DNA of 64,000 bases, taken from contig JBFMBS010000008.1 of the NCBI GenBank assembly GCA_040755055.1, positions 62,001 to 126,000 on the forward strand. Direction: 5' to 3'. Position 1 is the stretch's first letter. The number at the start of each line of letters is the position of its first letter. The notes below the pieces were generated by a model. It was not told the DNA's origin. It was given only the letters and a program-made list of their open reading frames with translations, and did not search any database. This DNA comes from DYJK01 sp040755055. Its GTDB lineage: Bacteria > Bacteroidota > Ignavibacteria > Ignavibacteriales > Melioribacteraceae. The position numbers were made by a program, and so were the translations under genes. Shown here piece by piece: positions 25,285 through 32,460 of this stretch.

Positions 25285-26115
25285 ATGATTACACGAATAT
25301 GGCACGGCAGAACAAAAAAGGAAGATGCCGAGATTTATCGCAACTATGTTATGAAAACCGGTGTCCCGGAATACCAAAATTCAGACGGCAATCTTGATGT
25401 TCAAATATTACAGCGAGATGATGGAGACGTTACACACATCTGGACTGTAACTAAATGGCAAGATTATGAATCAATAAAATCTTTTGCCGGTAAGGAAATA
25501 TCAAAAGCAAAGTATTATCCCGAAGATGAAAAATATCTTCTTGAATTAGAGCCGAATGTTATCCATTGTCGGACTTTTTCTTTTTCCAACTCGCGTGTAA
25601 AAAATTATATCAATCAACTTACGCAACTATTTGGCGGAGACAGTTGGAATGACGAAAGCTATATGGAAAAATTGAAGAGTGTTAACGAACAAATTGCGTT
25701 TGCCCAACCCTTGCCTGGGAAACATAGTGTGGCTGAAATATTATGGCACGTCATCTACTGGAAAACAATTTTGATCAAACAAATTCAAGGTGATTTTGAA
25801 TTCAGGAAACGAACTGAAAAAGAATTCAATTTTTTACCGGTGGAAAAGCTAAAACAAAAAGGATGGATAAACCTGGTTGCCGAATTCAAGCAAACACATG
25901 AAACTCTTATTGCTATGTTGAATGAAAGAGATGATAATTTTCTACAAGAGGAATTTTCGCCCGGTAAAAGTTTTGACTATCAAATTGATGGTATTATTCA
26001 TCACGACATTTACCATCTCGGGCAGATTGGATTAGTAATTTCTTTACTCAAAAATAAAAGGATTGAAAAGCAAACTGGATTGGCTGATTTGCACCAGTTA
26101 ATGTTTATTATTTAA
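25285..26115 (+). CDS. Fusion of an ABM/dimeric alpha-beta-barrel domain with a DinB-like domain
   Basis: A 276-residue protein. Residues 1-95 (ITRIWHGRTKKEDAEIYRNYV, HIWTVTKWQDYESI) resemble the antibiotic-biosynthesis-monooxygenase/dimeric alpha-beta-barrel fold. Residues 100-270 form a four-helix DinB_2-like domain with its His ligands in EILWHVIYW and HHDIYHLGQIG. DinB-like proteins are metal-binding thiol transferases or hydrolases; the substrate cannot be told. The start has an excellent ribosome site AAAGGAGG. It follows the DUF5916 gene by 32 bases and may share its promoter. Confidence 0.78.
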   Translation: MITRIWHGRTKKEDAEIYRNYVMKTGVPEYQNSDGNLDVQILQRDDGDVTHIWTVTKWQDYESIKSFAGKEISKAKYYPEDEKYLLELEPNVIHCRTFSFSNSRVKNYINQLTQLFGGDSWNDESYMEKLKSVNEQIAFAQPLPGKHSVAEILWHVIYWKTILIKQIQGDFEFRKRTEKEFNFLPVEKLKQKGWINLVAEFKQTHETLIAMLNERDDNFLQEEFSPGKSFDYQIDGIIHHDIYHLGQIGLVISLLKNKRIEKQTGLADLHQLMFII

Positions 26116-26195
26116 CGAGGTAGATTTACTGCAATAATTCCGACTGTTTGATTTCTCTTCCTTAATTTTTGCAGAATAGACATCGGGTATAAAAA

Positions 26196-26648
26196 CTAAA
26201 ATTTAAAAAGAGTATTAACTTTTATACCTATACCGAGAATAGCAACAACTTCTTTGCCGATAGCAATTATGCCGATACTTTTATATCCCAGGGCAAAGAC
26301 GCCAATAGCCAAATATCCAAAAGCAAAAATTGAAACGGAAACAATTCCAATTCCGAGTGCACTTACCGTTATTAAACCAACGCTAAACAAACTTACAGTA
26401 CCTAAACCAAAAGAAATTATTCCTACAGAAATTATTCCTATGGATTTAAATACACCGATTGCAAACAATCCAGCAGCATTCGTCCCGATAGCAACAATAC
26501 CTTTTGCACGACGCATTTCATTGTTCTTATCAAACCCAAAATTAATGGACAGCAGAGGTAATCCAAAAATTTTCCTTACTGATTGATACTGATAATCAAT
26601 TTGCGAAATTGCTTTTACAAAATTCTCTATGAAAACTTTTACTTTCAT
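26196..26648 (-). CDS. Hydrophobic pentapeptide-periodic protein, unknown function
   Basis: A 150-residue protein. After about 48 polar residues the rest is an unbroken series of about 18 five-residue units of the form x-x-(A/S)-(I/V/F)-G, for example IVAIG, TNAAG, LFAIG, IISVG, IISFG, LFSVG, IFAFG, YLAIG, VFALG, IIAIG, ILGIG, with one six-residue unit (VFKSIG). Gly or Ser holds the fifth place almost throughout. This is unlike the A(D/N)Lxx pentapeptide repeats, but could form a comparable regular helix or stack, or a membrane-embedded structure. No enzyme motif is visible. It stands alone between two plus/minus units. Confidence 0.65.
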   Translation of the reverse strand: MKVKVFIENFVKAISQIDYQYQSVRKIFGLPLLSINFGFDKNNEMRRAKGIVAIGTNAAGLFAIGVFKSIGIISVGIISFGLGTVSLFSVGLITVSALGIGIVSVSIFAFGYLAIGVFALGYKSIGIIAIGKEVVAILGIGIKVNTLFKF

Positions 26649-26742
26649 ATAGCTAACTTATTCTAGATAGATTCTTAATTCAGAATTCTGCATCCGCCAA
26701 ACTCTCCAATATAATGGCGAGCAAGCTAATGGCGACAAGTTC

Positions 26743-27138
26743 TCAATTCTCAATTAGTACCGCTTTATACCCATAACAATGCAATCCCCATTTTCCCTCA
26801 TCTTGTATCTTCCTAAAAACTAATTTTACTTTATCACCAATCTCAACTTTATCAACATCACAATCAGTTACTTGAGCAGTTAAACGAACTCCATCATTCA
26901 ATTCAATAATGGCAACCACGTATGGGGTCTCTTTTGAAAACTTATCCGGTCCAACACGGACAATTGTGAATGTTAAAATTTTCCCTTCTCTGCTTAATTG
27001 AACCGGCTCAAAATTTTTTGATTTACATTTTGGACAAATTAATCTCGGAGGAAATGAAATAGAGCCGCATTGTTTACATCTTCCGGCTTCAAGCCGGTAA
27101 CGCTGTGGAATTTCGCGATGATATCTTGGACTAATCAT
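26743..27138 (-). CDS. DUF35 OB-fold protein with rubredoxin-like zinc ribbon
   Basis: A 131-residue protein: an N-terminal helix (MISPRYHREIPQRYRLEAG), a zinc ribbon with C21-KQ-C24 and C35-PK-C38, and an OB fold (about 45-130). DUF35 proteins bridge acetoacetyl-CoA thiolase and HMG-CoA synthase in the archaeal complex, where they hold the shared CoA site. ATG 27138 overlaps the thiolase stop as ATGA and is preceded by GGAGG, so it is preferred to an upstream in-frame start. Its position after HMG-CoA synthase and thiolase genes matches the archaeal operon. Confidence 0.9.
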   Translation of the reverse strand: MISPRYHREIPQRYRLEAGRCKQCGSISFPPRLICPKCKSKNFEPVQLSREGKILTFTIVRVGPDKFSKETPYVVAIIELNDGVRLTAQVTDCDVDKVEIGDKVKLVFRKIQDEGKWGLHCYGYKAVLIEN

Positions 27139-28283
27139 ACTGCCTCCAAAATGTGAATAGTACAACTTGCACCGGAACCGCCCATGTTTTGTGCGAGACC
27201 AAACTTAGCATTCTTAACTTGCCTTTCACCAGCTTGTCCGGTTAACTGTTCATAACATTCAATAATTTGAGCAATACCGGTAGCACCAACCGGATGACCT
27301 TTAGATTTCAAACCGCCGCTCGTATTAATAGGAATCTTTCCATTCAATGATGTTAACCCTTTTTCAACTGCCTCACCGCCTTTTCCTTTTTCAAAAAATC
27401 CTAAATCTTCAGCGACCACAATCTCGGCAATTGTAAAACAATCATGGACTTCGGCAAAATTAATATCGGATGGTTTTAAACCTGATTGTTTAAATGCCTT
27501 CTCAGAAGCTACTGAAATACAATCCAAACTCGTCAAACTATTTCTGTTATGGAGAGCTATGGTTCCGGATGCTTGCGCAGATGCTTTCACTTTTACGTAA
27601 GGTCTTTTTAATTTTTTTGCATACTCTATTGAACAAAGAATAACAGCGGCACCGCCATCACTAACCGGTGAACAATCAAGCAAACGTAAAGGATCGGCGA
27701 CCATCGTTGAATTCATTACTTGTTCAAGAGTAACTTGTGAACGGAACTGTGCATTTGGGTTTATCGAACCGTTTTTATGATTTTTAACCGCAACATGTGC
27801 TAATTGCTCTCTCGTGGTTTTGTATTGATGCATATGTGCTTGTGCGATCATAGCATACAAACCGGGGAAAGTAATTCCCTGGTACACTTCATACTCTTGA
27901 TCAGCAGCTGTAGCCAGCGCTTCGGTTACATCCGCACCATCGGTCATTTTTTCTACACCACCGGCAAGAACAATTTCGCTTTGACCGGAGGCAACTTCAA
28001 AAAAAGCAGAACGGAAAGCCGCTCCACCGGATGCACACGCCGATTCAACTCTTGTTGCCGGAATAGGAGAAACGCCAAGATAATCAGCTATAACTGCACC
28101 AATATGTTCTTGCCCAACAAATAATCCACCCGACATTGTACCGATATACATTGAATCGATATGATCTACCCCGGAATTTTCAATTGCTTTCATTGCGGCT
28201 TCAACAAAAATATCGCGAAGTGATTTATTCCAAAGCTCACCGAACTTTGTCATCCCAACACCAATTACGGCTACGTCTCTCAT
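27135..28283 (-). CDS. Acetyl-CoA acetyltransferase (thiolase), archaeal/SCP2-like type
   Basis: A 382-residue thiolase with the acylated cysteine in VESACASGGAAF (Cys83) and the C-terminal GHPVGATGIAQ and NMGGSGASC. Its spacing and short length are those of the archaeal and SCP2-thiolase branch, not of the 390-400-residue PhaA type. It would condense two acetyl-CoA into acetoacetyl-CoA. It lies between HMG-CoA synthase (9 bases upstream) and DUF35 (4-base overlap), so the three are very probably translated together and form one complex. Confidence 0.9.
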   Translation of the reverse strand: MRDVAVIGVGMTKFGELWNKSLRDIFVEAAMKAIENSGVDHIDSMYIGTMSGGLFVGQEHIGAVIADYLGVSPIPATRVESACASGGAAFRSAFFEVASGQSEIVLAGGVEKMTDGADVTEALATAADQEYEVYQGITFPGLYAMIAQAHMHQYKTTREQLAHVAVKNHKNGSINPNAQFRSQVTLEQVMNSTMVADPLRLLDCSPVSDGGAAVILCSIEYAKKLKRPYVKVKASAQASGTIALHNRNSLTSLDCISVASEKAFKQSGLKPSDINFAEVHDCFTIAEIVVAEDLGFFEKGKGGEAVEKGLTSLNGKIPINTSGGLKSKGHPVGATGIAQIIECYEQLTGQAGERQVKNAKFGLAQNMGGSGASCTIHILEAV

Positions 28284-28292
28284 CTCCGCCTC

Positions 28293-29339
28293 CTACTCGT
28301 TAAGAATAATTTTCTTTCTGAATTTTGCATACTTACCGTAATCGAGGTATATCTTATTGTTATCCAAATAATCTCTCAACTTCGGCGCAAGGTTTTGAAC
28401 GTTTTTTATTTCGTCAGTTACTTTAAAAATAAATCCATCGCTCCCGGCACCTGAACCAAACGATACCATAAAAATTTTGTCACCCGGTTTTGCTACATCG
28501 AGTATTGCTGTTAAACCGGTAGGCGAAGAACCTGAATAAGTGTTGCCCATCCATGGAGAGATCCATCCAACTTCCATTTGTTCTTTTGTAAATCCAAGTT
28601 TCTTTCCAACTTCTTGTGGAAATTTTCCGTTCGGCATATGAAATACTGCATGTTGAAAATCTTTAGGCATCGTGCCAGATTTTTCCAACAAGCTCTTGCC
28701 GGCATTGATGATATGTTTGAAATAAGCCGGTTCACCGGTAAATCTTCCGGCATGACGCGGATAATACTCATGTTCGCGCCGCCAAAAATCCGGCGTATCT
28801 GTTGTGAAAGAGTGTGTGAACAATATTTCGGCGACTACTTTTTCTTTCCCCATAATAAACGCAGCACCTCCAGCGGAAGCGGAATATTCCAGTGCATCGC
28901 CCGGCGCACCTTGAGATGTATCGGCGCCAATTCCAAGCGCATACTCAACTTCACCGGCTTTGACTAAACTGTACGCAACATACATAGCTTCTGTTCCGGC
29001 TTTACATGCAAACTCATAACTCGCAACGTGAACATGCGGACCAATCCCAAGTGCATCAATCAAGACGGTTGCGCTTGGTTTTACAGCATAAGGATGAGAT
29101 TCAGAACCAATATAAACAGCACCGATCTTCTGTGGATCAATTTGTGCTCGCGCTAATGCATTCCTTGCCGCTTCAACGGAAATAGTAATTGTGTCCTCAT
29201 CTTGTCCCGGAATTGTTTTTTCATACAACAGCAATCCGCGTTTAATTGCTTCAGGATCCATTCCCCATTGATTAGCGATCGTTTCTGATTTGATGCGGTA
29301 GCGCGGAAGATAAGAGCCGTAACCAATAATTCCAATCAT
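28293..29339 (-). CDS. Hydroxymethylglutaryl-CoA synthase, archaeal type
   Basis: A 348-residue enzyme that condenses acetyl-CoA and acetoacetyl-CoA to HMG-CoA. The catalytic triad is visible: Glu80 in GSESHPYAVKPS, nucleophile Cys112 in YEFACKAGTEA, and His234 in VFHMPNGKF. The length and the MIGIIGYGSYLPRYRI start match archaeal HMG-CoA synthases, not the bacterial MvaS of Firmicutes. First gene of a three-gene unit with thiolase and DUF35. No HMG-CoA reductase or later mevalonate genes are in this window. Confidence 0.92.
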   Translation of the reverse strand: MIGIIGYGSYLPRYRIKSETIANQWGMDPEAIKRGLLLYEKTIPGQDEDTITISVEAARNALARAQIDPQKIGAVYIGSESHPYAVKPSATVLIDALGIGPHVHVASYEFACKAGTEAMYVAYSLVKAGEVEYALGIGADTSQGAPGDALEYSASAGGAAFIMGKEKVVAEILFTHSFTTDTPDFWRREHEYYPRHAGRFTGEPAYFKHIINAGKSLLEKSGTMPKDFQHAVFHMPNGKFPQEVGKKLGFTKEQMEVGWISPWMGNTYSGSSPTGLTAILDVAKPGDKIFMVSFGSGAGSDGFIFKVTDEIKNVQNLAPKLRDYLDNNKIYLDYGKYAKFRKKIILNE

Positions 29340-29437
29340 GTTACCCTCTAATTTATTTGTAGAGATTAAATTATAAACCGCGGTAACTGGAATTTGTAGA
29401 TATCAATGATTCACAACGTAAATTATAAATTGATTCT

Positions 29438-30364
29438 CTAAGTGCCTAATGTTTTTTTAAAAATTACCGACATAGTATCTTCAATACTTTTAGAGCTATC
29501 ACAACTGATCCAATTAATTCTATTGTCTTTTCTGAACCATGTCATTTGTCTTTTTGCATAATGGCGCGTGTTGCGTTTAATTAACTCAACAGCTCTTTCC
29601 AGGCTAACCAGATTTTCGAGGTATGAAATAATTTCTTTGTAACCGACAGTGTTTAGCGAGTTAATGTTCTTTTGAAATCCCATTTGTAGAATCTGTTTTA
29701 CTTCGTCAACAAACCCTTCATCAATCATCTTATCAACACGTACATTTATATTTTCATACAATATTTCCCTCTTCCATTCAAGACCGAATTGGTAGAATAC
29801 AAGTTTTGATTCGCGCTCATGTTCATTTTGCAATTTCCAGATCGGTTGACCGGTGACATGAAAAACTTCGAGTGCACGCATTACCCTCTTCCAATTTTGC
29901 GGCAGCATTTTCGATGCGCTTCCCGGGTCAACTTTCTTGAGCTCATTATAAAGAAATTCGTTGCCGTATCGTTCTCTTTTAGTATTCAACTCTGCCCGGT
30001 ATTCCTCGTCATTTTCAGCGGCATCAAAAATACCGTCAACAAGAGCCCTTATATACAAACCCGAACCACCGGCTACAATAGGAATCTTATTTTCCTGATG
30101 TAATGAATCTATAATTTGCAGTGCATCTTGTTCAAATTTACTTGCATTGTATTCTTCATCGGGTAAACAACAATTTACTAAGTGATGTTTTATTTGGGAT
30201 AATTCTTCGGCGGTTGGTTTAGCTGTCCCAATATTTAAATATTTATAAAGCTGGCGACTGTCGGCAGATATAATCTCCGTATTTAATTTTTTTGCAAGAT
30301 TAACTGCAACTTTCGTTTTACCCGAACAAGTAGGCCCAGCAATTACAATTACTTTTCGTTCCAT
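29438..30364 (-). CDS. miaA: tRNA dimethylallyltransferase
   Basis: A 308-residue enzyme that adds a dimethylallyl group to A37 of tRNAs reading UNN codons, taking dimethylallyl diphosphate from isoprenoid synthesis. The P-loop AGPTCSGKT starts at about residue 8, followed by the substrate-binding IISADSRQLYKYLNIGTAKP and the VGYKEI and NTRHYAKRQMTWFR blocks. The start overlaps the end of pcm by 16 bases. Confidence 0.95.
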   Translation of the reverse strand: MERKVIVIAGPTCSGKTKVAVNLAKKLNTEIISADSRQLYKYLNIGTAKPTAEELSQIKHHLVNCCLPDEEYNASKFEQDALQIIDSLHQENKIPIVAGGSGLYIRALVDGIFDAAENDEEYRAELNTKRERYGNEFLYNELKKVDPGSASKMLPQNWKRVMRALEVFHVTGQPIWKLQNEHERESKLVFYQFGLEWKREILYENINVRVDKMIDEGFVDEVKQILQMGFQKNINSLNTVGYKEIISYLENLVSLERAVELIKRNTRHYAKRQMTWFRKDNRINWISCDSSKSIEDTMSVIFKKTLGT

Positions 30365-30987
30365 CCTTCTTTTCCAATCAAAGGAACAAAAGCAAAATAA
30401 GGGATTTCATCTGTTTGAAATTCTGTATCGGATTTTTTCGTAAGGATTTTTAATGTTTGTGTAAATTTATCACCCACCGGTATAACCATTTTACCTTTAA
30501 CAGCAAGCTGCTTTTTAAGATAATTCGGCACCCCGGGACTTCCGGCTGTAACAATAATACCGTTATATGGCGAGAACTCTTCCCACCCCAATGAACCGTC
30601 GCTGCAACGTGCCGCAATTTTTAATTCCAATTTATCAAAAATTTTTAAGGCGCGATTGTAAAGTTTTTCATTACGTTCAATTGTAAATACTCTTACTCCC
30701 ATCTGGTACAGAAGTGCAGCCTGGAATCCTGACCCGGTGCCAATCTCCAGCACTTTTTGTCCGGGTTTAGGATCAAGAGCTTGTGTCATAACTGCAACAG
30801 TGTAAGGTTGTGAAATTGTCTGCCCGTACCCGATTGGCAAGGCAACATCGTTATATGCATGCGGTTTAATAACATCCGGTACAAATTGATGTCTTTCCAA
30901 TTTTGAAAATGCTTCAAGAAGAGCAATGTTCGTTATTCCTCTCTTTTTAAGCTGTTCAACAAGTTCTTTGCGTTCGGTTTCGTACAT
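30349..30987 (-). CDS. pcm: Protein-L-isoaspartate O-methyltransferase
   Basis: A 212-residue enzyme that methylates isoaspartyl residues in damaged proteins so that they can be repaired. It shows HQFVPD, the substrate region GYGQTISQPYTVAVM, SAM motif I VLEIGTGSGFQAALL and the motif II segment IIVTAGSPGVP. It is followed by miaA with an overlap, and transcribed divergently from the UPF0316 gene. Confidence 0.95.
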   Translation of the reverse strand: MYETERKELVEQLKKRGITNIALLEAFSKLERHQFVPDVIKPHAYNDVALPIGYGQTISQPYTVAVMTQALDPKPGQKVLEIGTGSGFQAALLYQMGVRVFTIERNEKLYNRALKIFDKLELKIAARCSDGSLGWEEFSPYNGIIVTAGSPGVPNYLKKQLAVKGKMVIPVGDKFTQTLKILTKKSDTEFQTDEIPYFAFVPLIGKEGWNEK

Positions 30988-31059
30988 TTAATTTTATAAT
31001 GTTAAATTTGCACAGCAAAGATAAAATTTAATTTGTAATTAATTGTAGGCAGTAAAAAA

Positions 31060-31581
31060 ATGTCTTTATCTGTAATAGTCGGCGCGTTAATAATTATGTG
31101 TATGCGTATCGCCGATGTAACACTCGGTACGTTTAGAACAATATTAGTGGTCCAAGCAAAAAAATATTACGCAGCTTTAGTCGGTTTCTTCGAAGTATTA
31201 ATTTGGATCTTCGCTATGCGTTATATCGTACAGCACATGGATCACACAATTAACTTGATGGGATATGCAATCGGGTTTGCGCTGGGAAATATTTTAGGTA
31301 TAACGCTGGAACAAAAAGTTGCACTCGGATATGTACAAGTCAATATTGTGTCACTTCATCAAACAGATGCAATTGCAAATAAATTGAGAACCGCAAAATT
31401 TGGGGTTACAATACTGCCGGCAGAAGGAAGTTCAGGTGGGGTTTCAATTTTATTGGTAATTATCAAGAGAAGATTCATGAAAGATTTAATAAAATTAGTT
31501 GAAAGTGTTGACAAAAGAGCATTTGTAACAGTACAGCAATCAATTCCTTTTAGAGGATTTATTCACGGGTCACGCGTATAG
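31060..31581 (+). CDS. UPF0316/DUF2179-type membrane protein
   Basis: A 173-residue protein with about three N-terminal membrane helices (AALVGFFEVLIWIFAM and neighbours) in the DUF5698 arrangement (RIADVTLGTFRTILVVQAKK), then a C-terminal DUF2179-like domain (about 105-170: KFGVTILPAEGSSGGVSILLVIIKRR). UPF0316 proteins are conserved but of unknown function; the DUF2179 fold may bind small ligands. It is transcribed towards the tRNA island. Confidence 0.85.
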   Translation: MSLSVIVGALIIMCMRIADVTLGTFRTILVVQAKKYYAALVGFFEVLIWIFAMRYIVQHMDHTINLMGYAIGFALGNILGITLEQKVALGYVQVNIVSLHQTDAIANKLRTAKFGVTILPAEGSSGGVSILLVIIKRRFMKDLIKLVESVDKRAFVTVQQSIPFRGFIHGSRV

Positions 31582-31663
31582 TTATTGTAAATGAAATTTG
31601 CTAAGAATAATAGAGTCTATTATATTTGAGCCACAATTTTTTAGGTTCTTAATAGATTGATAT

Positions 31664-31725
31664 GCGGGAATAGCTTCCACCTCTGGCGGAGTAGAGCGTC
31701 CCGATTTATCGGGACCCAGGTTGAT
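31664..31725 (+). pseudogene. tRNA-Gly fragment with palindromes in the D and anticodon arms
   Basis: The pieces GCGGGAATAGCT (31664-31675), GTAGAGCG (31691-31698) and GGTTGAT (31719-31725) match, in order, the intact tRNA-Gly that starts at 31767, and seven flanking bases (TTGATAT) also match. The D-loop CAGTTG is replaced by TCCACC-TCT-GGCGGA (31676-31690), and the anticodon loop by a dyad GTCCCGAT-TT-ATCGGGAC (31698-31715). The T arm and 3' acceptor strand are absent, so it cannot be a working tRNA. Confidence 0.75.
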
Positions 31726-31766
31726 TTAGTAGGTACTGATAAAAATAGTTCTAAAAATTTTGATAT

Positions 31767-31839
<73 letters not shown>

Positions 31840-31845
31840 CTTGAT

Positions 31846-31873
31846 AATCCCGATTTTATCGGGATTTTTTTTC
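31846..31873 (+). terminator. Rho-independent terminator after tRNA-Gly
   Basis: AATCCCGAT-TTT-ATCGGGATT (31846-31866), a perfect 9-bp stem, followed by a run of eight T. It lies 6 bases after the tRNA-Gly. The stem is close in sequence to the palindrome in the tRNA-Gly fragment at 31698-31715. Confidence 0.85.
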
Positions 31874-31885
31874 TAACGTTTTTTA

Positions 31886-31979
31886 GGCGCTGAGTTTCAC
31901 CCGCCGTTGGCGGGCAAGAGTGGTCTAAGGCGGAAGTCTGCAAAACTTCTATTCGTCGGTTCGAATCCGACCGGCGCCT
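31886..31979 (+). pseudogene. tRNA-Cys copy with a palindromic insert in the D arm
   Basis: 94 bases instead of 74. The acceptor strands (GGCGCTG/CGGCGCC), anticodon arm (loop CTGCAAA, anticodon GCA) and T arm are identical to the intact tRNA-Cys at 32012. The intact TAGCCA on the 5' side of the D arm is replaced by a 26-base segment holding CCCGCC-GTT-GGCGGG (31900-31914). The rest of the fold could still form, with this hairpin in place of the D arm. I call it a pseudogene, but transcription and processing are open. Confidence 0.75.
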
Positions 31980-32011
31980 GAATTATTAATTGAAATATTT
32001 TTTCATTATTA

Positions 32012-32085
32012 GGCGCTGTAGCCAAGTGGTCTAAGGCGGAAGTCTGCAAAACTTCTATTCGTCGGTTCGAATCCGACCGGCGCCT
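32012..32085 (+). tRNA. tRNA-Cys (anticodon GCA)
   Basis: A 74-base cloverleaf with acceptor GGCGCTG/CGGCGCC (one G-U pair), anticodon stem GAAGT/ACTTC with loop CTGCAAA (anticodon GCA), T arm GTCGG-TTCGAAT-CCGAC and discriminator T. This is the intact copy of three tRNA-Cys-derived sequences here. Confidence 0.97.
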
Positions 32086-32107
32086 CTAATTTCCTTCCAA
32101 AGCGGCG

Positions 32108-32348
32108 ATGTACACAGTTTATATTTTATTAAGTGAAAAAGATCATAAACGTTACATTGGTTTTACCGATAATCTTGAGCGAAGACTCTCTGAACACAAT
32201 TCTGGTTTAGTTAAATCAACAAAAAAACAGAAGGCCTCTTAAATTAATTTATACTGAACTATTTGAAAATAAATCTGATGCCATGAACCGGGAGAATTTT
32301 TTCAAATCTGGTTTCGGTAGGTCTTTTCTGAAAAATATTGGTATCTAA
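32108..32348 (+). pseudogene. GIY-YIG (URI) nuclease gene with a frameshift in an A-run
   Basis: ATG 32108 reads MYTVYILLSEKDHKRYIGFT, DNLERRLSEHNSG and then KSTKK, the start of a small GIY-YIG endonuclease. At the A7 run 32221-32227 the frame is lost. The other frame continues RRPLKLIYTELFENKSDAMN and ends FFKSGFGRSFLKNIGI with TAA 32346-32348, the normal end of the family. One extra A explains it. The catalytic Tyr, Arg and Glu regions are all present across the two frames. A sequencing error in the homopolymer is possible. It lies directly after tRNA-Cys and runs into a further tRNA-Cys fragment. Confidence 0.8.
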
Positions 32349-32438
32349 GGCGGAAGTCTGCAACCCGCCAATTGGCGATCGAATATAGTATCAGACACGG
32401 GACAAGTCCGACCTCTTCAAAGGCGGATAAGCAGCGCC
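32344..32438 (+). pseudogene. tRNA-Cys 3' fragment with palindrome in the anticodon loop
   Basis: TCTAAGGCGGAAGTCTGCAA (32344-32363) matches 20 bases of the tRNA-Cys D/anticodon region exactly (32030-32049, also 31924-31943). It then breaks at the anticodon loop into CCCGCC-AATT-GGCG (perfect 12-bp palindrome CGCCAATTGGCG at 32366-32377). Further on TCCGACC (32407-32413) and GCGCC (32434-32438) echo the T arm and 3' acceptor strand, separated by unrelated bases. The later matches are short and less certain. Confidence 0.6.
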
Positions 32439-32460
32439 AACAATCTGTCTAACCTAACAA

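Noticed and set aside
26254..26586. Plus-strand frame rich in PIA and IP repeats
   Set aside because: It is the opposite strand of the five-residue-period protein at 26196-26648; the repeat makes the antisense frame open.
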